A DNA stretch of 16,294 bases, from NCBI GenBank assembly GCA_039030915.1, contig JBCCDG010000093.1, forward strand, positions 1-16,294, written 5' to 3'. Positions within the stretch are counted from its first letter, which is position 1. The number at the start of each line of letters is the position of its first letter. The stretch comes from Thermohalobaculum sp039030915. GTDB lineage: Bacteria; Pseudomonadota; Alphaproteobacteria; Rhodobacterales; Rhodobacteraceae. The notes below the pieces were generated by a model. The model ran no database searches. It was not told the DNA's origin and saw nothing but the letters and a program-made list of their open reading frames with translations. A program made the translations under genes and the position numbers. This document shows, in pieces, positions 1 to 7,654 of the stretch.

Positions 1-49
1 CTGAAGATCGCGGGTTATTAAGGAAACGCCTTCGCTGAGGTCAGGTTTG

Positions 50-94
50 GTGGGCACCCAGGTCCCCCAGATGCGATCGCCCCCCTGGGCCCAC
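50..94 (-). terminator. Possible hairpin downstream of the FYDLN protein gene
   Basis: Arms at 50-62 and 84-94 pair over 11 bp with a two-base bulge at 56-57. They lie 24 bp past the stop codon of the minus-strand FYDLN gene. No T-tract follows on the minus strand, so this may be a rho-independent-like stem or only a chance GC-rich inverted repeat. I see nothing else in positions 1-117. Confidence 0.25.
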
Positions 95-117
95 CCGTCC
101 GGCGCGTCGCCCGCCGC

Positions 118-621
118 TCAGCTGTCGTCGTCGTCGCCCTTCTTGCGCTCGCCGCCGAGCACTTCGAGGTCGTCGTCGTCATCCTCCTCGTCGTCCTCGA
201 GGAGCACGTCGCTCTCGAAACTGCCGAGCTCGTCGTCGTCTTCCTCCTCGACTTCGACATCGTCGTCATCGCCATCGGCATCGTCGCCGCTATCGTCGTC
301 CTCGTCGCCGGCGCTCCCCATCTTGAGCGCTTCCTCGACGACTACGGGCTCCTCCTCGTCATCGTCGTCGTCGTCCTTCGCGACAACTTCCTCCTCCTCG
401 TCGTCGTCCGTATCCTCGTCGTCGACGAGCGCCTCCTTGGCAGCCGCAGCCGCCACGGCAGCCTTGGACGGCGCCCTGGCGCGGCGCGGCTTGGCGGTTG
501 CGACGGTCGCATCGAATTCCGCGCCGCAGGACGGGCAGATGATCGGATTGCGCATCAGATCGTAGAAGCGGGCCGCACAGGTGAGGCAGGTGCGCTTCAC
601 GCCCCATTCGGGCTTCGGCAT
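118..621 (-). CDS. FYDLN-acid family protein (TIGR02300-like): N-terminal zinc ribbon, very acidic tail
   Basis: The product is 167 aa. The N-terminus carries two CxxC pairs (Cys12/Cys15 and Cys29/Cys32) around the signature FYDLM (residues 19-23), which predicts a small zinc ribbon. A basic Ala/Lys/Arg linker follows (about 43-65), and from about 70 to the end the chain is almost entirely Asp/Glu. This architecture is typical of the alphaproteobacterial FYDLN-acid family, whose function is unknown. The acidic tail suggests binding to a basic or nucleic-acid-associated partner, which is inference. I chose the start at 621 (MPKPEWG) because the family begins this way and GGGGG lies just upstream; an in-frame ATG at 666 would add 15 unconserved residues. 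The gene is divergent from phaZ. The tail is encoded by imperfect GAC/GAG/GAT triplets. Confidence 0.9.
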   Translation of the reverse strand: MPKPEWGVKRTCLTCAARFYDLMRNPIICPSCGAEFDATVATAKPRRARAPSKAAVAAAAAKEALVDDEDTDDDEEEEVVAKDDDDDDEEEPVVVEEALKMGSAGDEDDDSGDDADGDDDDVEVEEEDDDELGSFESDVLLEDDEEDDDDDLEVLGGERKKGDDDDS

Positions 622-656
622 CGAGAACCCCCGAAGATGTTCCGGAAAGAGCGGAG

Positions 657-685
657 CGCGTGCCACATCGGGCGCTGCCTGTCAA
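657..685 (-). promoter_or_regulatory. Candidate promoter for the FYDLN gene
   Basis: On the minus strand a perfect TTGACA (plus-strand 680-685) lies about 60 bp before the start codon. The hexamer 17 bp further on, CACGCG (657-662), is a poor -10. Alphaproteobacterial promoters often keep a good -35 with a degenerate -10, so this is plausible but weak. Confidence 0.3.
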
Positions 686-752
686 ACGGCGCGTGCGGTC
701 CGGCTCGCCCCGCATGTCCCACGGCGCCCGCATCGCGGCGTCAATCAGCCTC

Positions 753-780
753 TTGTTGCACTGCGAGATGCGCATTGTAT
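753..780 (+). promoter_or_regulatory. Candidate promoter for phaZ
   Basis: TTGTTG (753-758) and TTGTAT (775-780) are separated by 16 bp, and the -10 ends 56 bp before the phaZ start. An 8-bp palindrome ATGCGCAT (768-775) overlaps the spacer and could be an operator. Both calls rest on motif resemblance only. Confidence 0.3.
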
Positions 781-836
781 CGGTCATCGACACGTCATAG
801 TGTCCAGCCGGATGTGCAGACCGGGGGACCGCCAGC

Positions 837-2090
837 GTGCTCTATCATGCCTACGAGATGACCCATGCCGCGATGGGCCCGATGCGGACGGCCGCGCGGC
901 TTTCCTCCCAGATGCTCTCGAGCCCATTCTTCCCCATGAAGGAAGCCCTGCCCGTTCGCGCCTACGCCGCCGCCTGCGAGATGTTCGTCAACGCGACCCG
1001 GCGCTACGGCAAGCCCGAATTCGGCATCGACGAGGTGGAGATCTCTGGCGAGCAGGTGCCCGTCGTCGAGGAAGCGGTGCTGGAGAAGCCCTTCTGCCGC
1101 CTGCTCCATTTCAAGCGCGACGCGACGCTGGCCGAGGCGCGGAACGACCCGAAGGTGCTGATGGTCGCGCCGATGTCCGGGCATTTCGCGACGCTCCTTC
1201 GCGGCACGGTCGAGGCGATGCTGCCGGAGCATGAGGTCTACGTCACCGACTGGACCGATGCGCGCGACGTGCCGATCTCGGAGGGGCGCTTCGATCTCTC
1301 CACCTATGTCGACTACATCCGTGATTTCACGCGCTTTCTGGCCGCGGACGGCGAGCGTGTCTCGATCATGGGGGTCTGTCAGCCGGGCGTGCCGGTGATC
1401 TGCGCTGCCGCGCTGATGGCAGAGGACAAGGAGCCCGTGCGCCCCGCCTCCATCATCCTCATGGGCAGCCCCATCGACACGCGCATCAGTCCGACCGAGC
1501 CCACGCGGCTCGCCGAAGAGAAACCGCTCAGCTGGTTCGAGAAGAACTGCGTCGTGATGGTGCCCTGGCCCAATCAGGGCTTTCTCCGCCGTGTCTATCC
1601 GGGCTTTCTTCAGCTTTCGGGCTTTATGTCCATGAACCTCGACCGGCATGTCGATGCGCATGTAGACCAGTTCCGCAACCTCGTTCGCGGCGACGGCGAC
1701 AGCGCGGCCGCGCATTCGTCCTTCTACGACGAATATCTCGCCGTCATGGACCTCACTGCCGAATTCTATCTCGAGACGGTGGAGAAGGTGTTCCAGCGCC
1801 ATGATCTGCCGGAGGGCAAGATGGTGGTGTGCGACCGCAAGGTCGATCTCTCCAAGATCCGCGACACGGCCGTCATGACGATCGAGGGCGAGAAGGACGA
1901 CATCACCGGCCGCGGCCAGACCGAGGCGGTGCACGGCCTCCTGACGAATCTCGACGACCAGCAGAAGCTGCACTGGACGCAGCCCAAGGTAGGGCATTAC
2001 GGCGTCTTCAATGGCTCGCGCTTCCGTCTGCATATCCAGCCCAAGATCCGCGACTTCGTGCGCGCGCATCGCCGGATGGTGCGTGGCTGA
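837..2090 (+). CDS. phaZ: Intracellular polyhydroxyalkanoate depolymerase (PhaZ, TIGR01849-like)
   Basis: This 417-aa alpha/beta-hydrolase is expected to hydrolyse stored PHA granules to hydroxyacyl products in the cytoplasm. The opening MLYHAYE and the full-length fold match the intracellular nPHB depolymerase family. The nucleophile elbow GVCQPG places cysteine at residue 181, where most hydrolases have serine; Cys is the known nucleophile in this family. The likely acid is Asp355 (EGEKDD) and the likely base His387 (VGHYG), close to the Cys183/Asp355/His388 triad of Cupriavidus PhaZ as I remember it. The GTG start at 837 has GGGGGA 8 bp upstream, and the next in-frame ATG would remove the conserved MLYHAYE. 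In many relatives phaZ lies beside phaC; no synthase is visible here. Confidence 0.95.
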   Translation: MLYHAYEMTHAAMGPMRTAARLSSQMLSSPFFPMKEALPVRAYAAACEMFVNATRRYGKPEFGIDEVEISGEQVPVVEEAVLEKPFCRLLHFKRDATLAEARNDPKVLMVAPMSGHFATLLRGTVEAMLPEHEVYVTDWTDARDVPISEGRFDLSTYVDYIRDFTRFLAADGERVSIMGVCQPGVPVICAAALMAEDKEPVRPASIILMGSPIDTRISPTEPTRLAEEKPLSWFEKNCVVMVPWPNQGFLRRVYPGFLQLSGFMSMNLDRHVDAHVDQFRNLVRGDGDSAAAHSSFYDEYLAVMDLTAEFYLETVEKVFQRHDLPEGKMVVCDRKVDLSKIRDTAVMTIEGEKDDITGRGQTEAVHGLLTNLDDQQKLHWTQPKVGHYGVFNGSRFRLHIQPKIRDFVRAHRRMVRG

Positions 2091-2165
2091 GGCAGCGCTC
2101 GCCGCCGTTTCGGTCCCTGGGATCAATGGGATAGGGCCGGTGCGGCGCGCGCCGTCTGGACGGTC

Positions 2166-2900
2166 ATGAGCCTCAGGGATCTCTTCGCCCCCCGCCGGCC
2201 GCTGCCCCCGGCGCTGACGCTCGAGCAGCCGAGCGTCACGGTTGCGCTTCGCGTCAACGCCCGCGCCCGACGCTTCACGCTTCGGCTTGCGGCGCCCGGA
2301 TCGACGGAGGGCGCCATCCTTACCCTGCCGCCTGGCGTGCCGCTCGCCCATGTCGAGACTTTCCTAGCGGAGCATCGGGGGTGGCTGGCAAGAGCGCTGG
2401 CCGAGCAGCCCGAGGGTCGCCGGCCCGCGCCGGGCGGTGTCCTGCCGGTCGATGGCGCGCTGGTCCCGCTGGTCGCGGGCACTCATCGCGGCCCGCCCGT
2501 GCTCGACGCCGGGCGCCTCGTCCTGCCCGGCGGTCGCCGGCACGGGCCCGTACTGGCCGCCTGGCTGAAGGAGCGGGCGCGCCAACGCCTTGTGCCCGCA
2601 GCCCATCGTTATGCCGAAGCGCTCGGCTGCCGCCCGACGGCGATCAGCCTCCGCGACACGCGCTCGCGCTGGGGTTCGTGCAGTTCGGCAGGCCGGCTCG
2701 CCTTCTCCTGGCGGCTCGCCATGGCCCCGCCCGAAGTGCAGGACTACGTCGCGGCGCACGAAGCGGCCCATCTTCGCGAGATGAACCACTCGACCCGCTA
2801 CTGGGCGCATGTCGAGCGGCTGATGCCGGACTATGCGCCCCGCCGCGCCTGGCTCCGCAAGGAGGGCCGCAGCCTCCATGCCTACTGCTTCGGTGGCTGA
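2166..2900 (+). CDS. YgjP-type zinc metallopeptidase (SprT/WLM, formerly DUF45)
   Basis: The product is 244 aa with no signal peptide, so probably cytoplasmic. The zinc site HEAAH spans 198-202 with a third ligand likely at His208 (MNHS). The family hallmark RxRWGSCSS is at about 166-174, and the tail has the usual YAPRRAWLRKE segment. These are the conserved features of YgjP-like predicted metal-dependent hydrolases (about 230-250 aa), so it is full length with an intact catalytic motif. Substrates are not established. The gene lies 75 bp after phaZ on the same strand, so readthrough is possible, but no functional link to PHA turnover is evident. The ribosome-binding site before the ATG at 2166 is weak (GGA). 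Confidence 0.92.
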   Translation: MSLRDLFAPRRPLPPALTLEQPSVTVALRVNARARRFTLRLAAPGSTEGAILTLPPGVPLAHVETFLAEHRGWLARALAEQPEGRRPAPGGVLPVDGALVPLVAGTHRGPPVLDAGRLVLPGGRRHGPVLAAWLKERARQRLVPAAHRYAEALGCRPTAISLRDTRSRWGSCSSAGRLAFSWRLAMAPPEVQDYVAAHEAAHLREMNHSTRYWAHVERLMPDYAPRRAWLRKEGRSLHAYCFGG

Positions 2901-3361
2901 CGGCGCCGGTCCGTAGCAGACCGCTATGCCGGCGTTCGCTGAATGTTCATTCCCTTGAGCGACCCTTGCGACGGGTAGGGTGGGCAACCTCTGAGCGATT
3001 CCAACAAGCGCGACCCGCGGTGGCGTGGCTGCCGAAAGACCACCGTGGTCCCCGCTCGAAGACCACCGGCGGCGATCGTTAACGGGGATCGAGGCGCCGT
3101 ATGGCCATTCCCGCCGCATGACCGCTAGGCGTGATCGCCCGTCGCCGGGAGGGCCCATGACATCCCGCACCGCCTTGTCATGCGACGCTGCCGCTACCCT
3201 CAGCCGGATCACCCTTCATGCGCCCAGCGACGCGCAGACCCAGGGGCCCGGCGTTTCGATGGCAGCGTTGAGGCCCATCTCCGGCCCCTGATCCTTCGGG
3301 GCCTGGAACACCCCAGGCGAGGGCCCGGCATGAACACTTCGCGATCCTGGATCGGTGGGGC
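2901..3361. other. Gene-free interval (461 bp) between convergent genes
   Basis: I find no convincing coding sequence, tRNA or known RNA here; the longer frames lack family resemblance and run into the neighbouring gene. The interval holds a short palindrome GACCAC-C-GTGGTC (3038-3050), a nearby partial direct repeat of GAAGACCACCG (3058-3068), and GC-rich inverted repeats at 3241-3300 that are listed separately. Confidence 0.6.
3241..3303. repeat. Nested GC-rich inverted repeats
   Basis: CAGGGGCC (3241-3248) pairs perfectly with GGCCCCTG (3283-3290) over a 34-nt loop. The right arm can instead pair with GGGGCC just after it (about 3298-3303), giving two mutually exclusive stems. They lie about 60-120 bp beyond the stop of the minus-strand penicillin-binding protein and could end its transcript, but no T-tract is present. 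Confidence 0.35.
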
Positions 3362-5503
3362 TCAGCGGTCGCCGGCCATGAAGGGTTCGAAATCGTCATC
3401 GCTCCCGGAGCCGCCCCCGCCGCTTCGGCCGGTCTCGGCGCTGCCGCCGAAGAGGCCACCGATGAGACGGCTGACGACACTGCCCTCTCCGTCGCGCCCG
3501 GCATCGCGGCGGCGGCCGAGCTCGTCAACGCCGCCGCGGGCGTCGATGCTGGCAAGCGGCGTGCCGCTCCCGCGGCCTGTCGGCAGGGGCAGCGGCCGGG
3601 GCGGCAGGCCTTCATGCACGCGCAGCATGGTCTCGCGCCAGATCTCCGCCGGCAGCCCGCCGCCGGTCACGCCCGTGAGCGGCGTGTTGTCGTCATTGCC
3701 CAACCACACGCCGGCCACGTAGTCTGCCGTGTAGCCGACGAACCAGGCGTCGCGGGCATTCTGCGTCGTGCCCGTCTTGCCCGCGGCCTCCCGGCCCGGC
3801 AGGCGCGCACGGCGGCCCGTCCCCTCCTCCACCACCGAGCGCATCATCTGGCCAAGCGTCCGCGCAACCCAGGGCTCGAGCGCGCGGCTGCGCGGGCCCG
3901 CCCCGCTTTCGAGGAGCGGCGTCTCCTCCCCGCGCAGGCGGATGGAGCGGATGCCATGGGGGGGCGCCTGCACCCCGTCATTGGCAATGGTGGCGTAGAC
4001 GCCCAAAAGCTGGACCAGCGTCGTCTCGGTCGTGCCGAGCGCGATGGCGGGCCCCGGTGCCAGACCGTCCGAAAATCCGATATCGCGCGCCAGTGCCCGC
4101 ACATTGTCGCGGCCCGCGCGCTCGCTCACCCGCACGGCCACGGTATTGATGCTCTCGGCCAACGCCTGGCGGAGTGTCACCGGCCCCAGGAAACGGCGGG
4201 TGTAGTTCTCGGGCGACCAGCCCTCGACCCTTACGGGCGCATCCTCGAATACATCGTTCGGCCGCATCCCCGCCTGCAGGCCCGCTGCGTAGACGACGGG
4301 CTTGAAGGCGCTGCCGGGCTGGCGGAGCGCCTGGCTCGCGCGGTTGAATTGGCCGACGCCCGCCTCCCGCCCGCCGACCATGGCACGCACGGCACCGTCG
4401 CGCGTCATCACCACGACGGCCGCCTGCGCGACGCTGCCCTCCTTGACCTTGGTGGCGAAGACCTCGGCGACCGCCGCCTCGGCCGCCTTCTGGATCGCAG
4501 GGTCGAAGGTCGTGGCGATGGTCACGTCCTCTGTGGTTTCGGAAGAGAGGAAGGCGGGCGCCTGCTCCATCACCCAGTCCGCGAAGTAGCCGCCCGCCCG
4601 CGCCGCGGCCGCCTGGCTCAGCACGGCCGGGTTGGCGAGCGCCTGCACCACCTGCGTGTCGGTGAGATAGCCCTGCTCCTCCATCAGCCGGATGATGACG
4701 TTCGCGCGCCCCTGAGCGGCCGCCAGATTGGCCGTAGGCGCATAGCGGGAGGGCGCGCGCAGAAGACCCGCAAGCATCGCCGCCTCCGCCGGCACCAGAA
4801 GCCGCGCGGACTTGCCGAAATAGCGTTGGGACGCAGCCTCGAACCCGTAGGTGCCCGCCCCGAGATAGACGCGGTTGAGATAGATCGAGAGGATCTCTTC
4901 CTTGGTGTATTTGAGCTCGAGCGCGAGGGACATCGGCACTTCCTTGAGCTTGCGCTCGAGGCTGCGCTCGGCCGTGAGGAACGTGTTCTTCGCCGTCTGC
5001 TGCGTGAGGGTTGAGCCGCCCTGCACCAGCCGCCCCGCACGCAGATTGGCCACGATGGCGCGCGCGATGCCGACGGGGTCGAGCCCGAAATGGTCCCAGA
5101 ACCGCTTGTCCTCGGTCGCCACGATGGCGTGGACGAGATGGGGGGAGACCTGCCCCGCCTTCAGATCCCCGCCATACTGCTCTCCCCGCCAGGCGAACAC
5201 GTTGCCGTTGCGATCGAGCATCGTGACCGAGCCGCCGCCCCGCCCGTCGAAGAGCGCGTCCGAGGATGGCAGCTGGGTATAGAAGTAGAAGGTGGCGCCC
5301 GCGAGCACGAGGCCCGCGACGAGGCCGATGCGAAAGCCGATGGCCCAGCCGACCCGGAGCGCGCCGAGGACAAGTCCGCGCGTCACACGGCCGACGAAGC
5401 CCGGCCCCTTGCGGGCGGGTTTGCGCTTATTGCCCGAGGACGAACGGCCGCTGCCCGGCTCCCGCCGCTCGCCCGCCGGCTTGCCTCTCCGTCCGCCTGC
5501 CAT
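3362..5503 (-). CDS. Class A bifunctional penicillin-binding protein (PBP1A-type)
   Basis: This 713-aa protein polymerises and cross-links peptidoglycan from the periplasmic face of the inner membrane. A basic low-complexity N-terminus (1-40) precedes one membrane anchor at about 52-77. The GT51 glycosyltransferase domain has EDKRFWDHFG (Glu131 likely catalytic) and GGSTLTQQ (162-169). The transpeptidase has SAFK (Ser398 nucleophile), SIN (451-453) and KTGTT (576-580), so both activities look intact. The linker between the domains (about 300-335) is short, with no room for the OB-like insert of classical PBP1A, and the protein is shorter than typical MrcA. The C-terminal tail is Gly/Ser-rich and ends acidic. 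The start at 5503 is supported by AGGGG upstream; an earlier in-frame ATG at 5647 would add 48 non-conserved residues. Divergent from glnK. Confidence 0.93.
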   Translation of the reverse strand: MAGGRRGKPAGERREPGSGRSSSGNKRKPARKGPGFVGRVTRGLVLGALRVGWAIGFRIGLVAGLVLAGATFYFYTQLPSSDALFDGRGGGSVTMLDRNGNVFAWRGEQYGGDLKAGQVSPHLVHAIVATEDKRFWDHFGLDPVGIARAIVANLRAGRLVQGGSTLTQQTAKNTFLTAERSLERKLKEVPMSLALELKYTKEEILSIYLNRVYLGAGTYGFEAASQRYFGKSARLLVPAEAAMLAGLLRAPSRYAPTANLAAAQGRANVIIRLMEEQGYLTDTQVVQALANPAVLSQAAAARAGGYFADWVMEQAPAFLSSETTEDVTIATTFDPAIQKAAEAAVAEVFATKVKEGSVAQAAVVVMTRDGAVRAMVGGREAGVGQFNRASQALRQPGSAFKPVVYAAGLQAGMRPNDVFEDAPVRVEGWSPENYTRRFLGPVTLRQALAESINTVAVRVSERAGRDNVRALARDIGFSDGLAPGPAIALGTTETTLVQLLGVYATIANDGVQAPPHGIRSIRLRGEETPLLESGAGPRSRALEPWVARTLGQMMRSVVEEGTGRRARLPGREAAGKTGTTQNARDAWFVGYTADYVAGVWLGNDDNTPLTGVTGGGLPAEIWRETMLRVHEGLPPRPLPLPTGRGSGTPLASIDARGGVDELGRRRDAGRDGEGSVVSRLIGGLFGGSAETGRSGGGGSGSDDDFEPFMAGDR

Positions 5504-5734
5504 CTGCACCGCCCCTTTTCGTTCCCTTCGAGATAAAGGGTGGCCGGGCTGCATGCCAGCCGCATCGGGCTTCTCTGCACAGAAACTCCGGACCTGCCGC
5601 CCTGCCATCTTTGCAGGCAGTGCCCGCTTTATAGGCAGGAATATCACTCATGGGGCGCCGACCCCGCCCCCTACACGCCGGCAATGCGCTGGATTCCATC
5701 AATTCTGCCGGTCGCGACGGCACCGCGCGTCGGG

Positions 5735-5750
5735 TGGCACGGGTTTTGGA
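5735..5750 (+). promoter_or_regulatory. Possible imperfect sigma-54 (RpoN) promoter of glnK-amtB
   Basis: TGGCAC (5735-5740), a five-base spacer and TTGGA (5746-5750) match the -24/-12 layout of sigma-54 promoters. The two GG/GC dinucleotide positions are correctly 10 bp apart, but the -12 element reads GG instead of GC. Transcription would begin near 5761, leaving a leader of about 40 nt. glnK-amtB operons are commonly NtrC/sigma-54 controlled in this class. No clear NtrC site was found upstream. Confidence 0.45.
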
Positions 5751-5801
5751 TAGAGGTCGGAAGTGTGATCGCAAGGATCGCGGGACAGTCCGAGGAGAGC
5801 A

Positions 5802-6140
5802 ATGAAACTCATCATCGCCGTCATCAAGCCCTTCAAGCTTGAGGAGGTCCGCGAAGCCCTGACCGGTATCGGTGTGCAGGGACTAATGGTCTCCGAAGTG
5901 AAGGGTTACGGTCGCCAGAGCGGCCATACCGAAATCTACCGCGGCGCCGAGTACGTCGTGAACTTCGTACCCAAGATCAAGATCGAGATGGTGATCGCGG
6001 ACGACCAGGTCGAGAAGGTCGTCGAGGCCATCTCGGGCACCGCGCGTACCGGAAAGATCGGCGACGGCAAGATCTTCGTCACCACCATCGAGCAGGCGAT
6101 CCGCGTGCGCACCGACGAGCGCGACGAAGACGCGCTGTGA
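5802..6140 (+). CDS. glnK: PII nitrogen-regulatory signal protein GlnK
   Basis: The product is 112 aa, the standard PII length. PII trimers sense ATP/ADP and 2-oxoglutarate and are uridylylated by GlnD; GlnK binds and closes AmtB when ammonium is plentiful. The T-loop carries the uridylylation tyrosine at residue 51 (GAEYVVNF), and the nucleotide-binding B-loop TGKIGDGKI spans 83-91. A strong GGAG sequence 6 bp before the ATG at 5802 fixes the start. It is named GlnK rather than GlnB because amtB follows within 17 bp, the conserved glnK-amtB arrangement; GlnB normally sits with glnA. No missing residues seen. Confidence 0.97.
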   Translation: MKLIIAVIKPFKLEEVREALTGIGVQGLMVSEVKGYGRQSGHTEIYRGAEYVVNFVPKIKIEMVIADDQVEKVVEAISGTARTGKIGDGKIFVTTIEQAIRVRTDERDEDAL

Positions 6141-6157
6141 CCTCGGACAGGCAGGGA

Positions 6158-7540
6158 ATGACAAGGACCATGACCAAGCTTTCGACCCTCACCCGTACCG
6201 GCATCTTTGCCGCGGCTGCGCTGGCTCTCCTCGCAGCCCCCGCCGTGGCGCAGGACGCCGATCTGAACGTCCTCCCGCGGGACGGCATCTTCATCATGAA
6301 CTCGCTGCTGTTCCTCGTGGGCGGCTTCCTGGTGATGTTCATGGCCGCGGGCTTCTGCATGCTCGAGGCGGGCCTCGTCCGCTCGAAGAACGTGGCGATG
6401 CAGTGCACCAAGAACATGGCGCTCTTCTCCATCGCGGCCGTGGGCTACTACGTGATCGGGTACAACCTCATGTATCCACTCGGAAACTGGAGCATCGGCT
6501 CCGATGAGACCGGCGGCTATCTCGGCGCCTTCGGCGTCGCGGTGCTCGAGGCGGTGGGCGTGACCGCGGATGCGGCAGACGACATCTCCTATGCCTCCAC
6601 GGGCTCGGACTACTTCTTCCAGCTGATGTTCTGTGCCGCGACCGCCTCCATCGTCTCGGGCGCCGTGGCCGAGCGCATCAAGCTCTGGCCGTTCCTGATC
6701 TTCACCTTCGTGCTCACCGCCGTCATCTACCCGATCCAGGCGAGCTGGAAGTGGGGCGGCGGCTTTCTCGACACGCAGTACGGTTTCCAGGACTTCGCAG
6801 GGAGCACCGTGGTGCACTCGGTGGGCGGCTGGGCAGCGCTGGCGGGCATCATCTTGCTCGGCGCGCGCAAGGGCAAGTACGCGGGCGGCCAGGTACATCC
6901 GATGCCGGGCTCGAACCTGCCGCTCGCCACGCTCGGCACGTTCATCCTGTGGCTCGGCTGGTTCGGCTTCAACGGCGGCTCGCAGCTTGCCATGGGCACC
7001 GTGGGGGATATCGCCGATGTCAGCCGCATCTTCGCCAACACCAACGCCGCCGCAGCGGGCGGTGCCATCGCGGCGCTGATCCTGACGCAGGTGCTCTACG
7101 GCAAGGTCGACCTCACGATGGTGCTGAACGGCGCGCTGGCCGGTCTCGTCTCCATCACCGCCGAGCCGCTGCAGCCCTCCCTCGGCGCTGCGCATCTGAT
7201 CGGTGCGGTCGGCGGCGTCATCGTGGTCTTCACCGTGCCGATGCTCGACAAGCTGAAGCTCGACGACGTGGTCGGCGCCATTCCGGTGCACCTCTTCGCC
7301 GGCATCTGGGGCACCATCGCGGTGATCTTCACCAATGGCGACGCCACGATCTTCGGCCAGCTATTCTCGATCGTGGTGGTGGGCGTCTTCGTCTTCGTCG
7401 TCTCCCTGGTCCTCTGGTTCATCCTCAAGATGACCGTGGGCATCCGGGTGGATGACGAGGAGGAGATGGCGGGGCTCGACAACTCGGAGCTGGGCATGGA
7501 GGCCTATCCCGAGTTCGGCAAGGGGTCCCAGTTCGTCTGA
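6158..7540 (+). CDS. amtB: Ammonium transporter AmtB
   Basis: This 460-aa inner-membrane channel forms trimers that conduct ammonium into the cell and are gated by GlnK. An N-terminal signal peptide ends at about residue 32 (AVAQ), followed by about eleven hydrophobic helices. The binding-site aspartate is Asp212 in QDFAGSTVVH, and the pore twin histidines are His220 and His378 (IPVHLF). The cytoplasmic tail with EEEMAGLDNSELGMEAYPEF-type sequence matches Amt proteins that bind GlnK. The start is uncertain: ATG 6158 has AGG six bases upstream and is preferred; ATG 6170 and GTG 6137 (overlapping the glnK stop) are alternatives that change only the signal-peptide length. Its tight spacing to glnK indicates one operon. 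Confidence 0.97.
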   Translation: MTRTMTKLSTLTRTGIFAAAALALLAAPAVAQDADLNVLPRDGIFIMNSLLFLVGGFLVMFMAAGFCMLEAGLVRSKNVAMQCTKNMALFSIAAVGYYVIGYNLMYPLGNWSIGSDETGGYLGAFGVAVLEAVGVTADAADDISYASTGSDYFFQLMFCAATASIVSGAVAERIKLWPFLIFTFVLTAVIYPIQASWKWGGGFLDTQYGFQDFAGSTVVHSVGGWAALAGIILLGARKGKYAGGQVHPMPGSNLPLATLGTFILWLGWFGFNGGSQLAMGTVGDIADVSRIFANTNAAAAGGAIAALILTQVLYGKVDLTMVLNGALAGLVSITAEPLQPSLGAAHLIGAVGGVIVVFTVPMLDKLKLDDVVGAIPVHLFAGIWGTIAVIFTNGDATIFGQLFSIVVVGVFVFVVSLVLWFILKMTVGIRVDDEEEMAGLDNSELGMEAYPEFGKGSQFV

Positions 7541-7587
7541 CCGGTTCTTCCCGAGGGCGAGGGGCTCAGTGCTCCTCCCCGACCTCG

Positions 7588-7615
7588 CCCCGGCGCCTCG
7601 GCGCCGGGGTTTTTT
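7588..7615 (+). terminator. Strong rho-independent terminator of glnK-amtB
   Basis: CCCCGGCGCC (7588-7597) and GGCGCCGGGG (7600-7609) form a near-perfect GC stem followed directly by six T residues (7610-7615). It sits 48 bp past the amtB stop. The minus-strand side lacks a T-tract, so it acts on plus-strand transcripts only. Confidence 0.93.
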
Positions 7616-7654
7616 GTCACGTGCTTCGCGGGAGCGGGAGCAAGGGGCGCGACA

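Noticed and set aside
1..117. Possible tRNA or small RNA at the left edge
   Set aside because: No T-loop consensus (GTTCGAATCC-like) or cloverleaf could be found; only a bulged inverted repeat is present.
134..420. Poly-TCG tract as a microsatellite or CRISPR-like repeat
   Set aside because: No regular repeat-spacer structure exists; the pattern follows from codons for Asp and Glu in a real protein.
47..565. Plus-strand open frame encoding a serine-rich protein
   Set aside because: It is the antisense of the GAC/GAG-rich acidic tail of the FYDLN protein; TCG/TCC codons read as polyserine, and no family features are present.
795..2351. Long minus-strand frame of 518 codons opposite phaZ
   Set aside because: It overlaps phaZ, whose start, catalytic residues and length all match a known family. 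The antisense frame is His/Arg/Asp-rich, typical of a GC-rich shadow frame.
3614..5014. Long plus-strand frame of 466 codons opposite the penicillin-binding protein
   Set aside because: The minus strand carries all glycosyltransferase and transpeptidase motifs; the antisense product is Arg/His/Ala-rich with no domain.
5936..7291. Minus-strand frame of 451 codons opposite glnK-amtB
   Set aside because: It spans two well-identified genes and shows only shadow composition.
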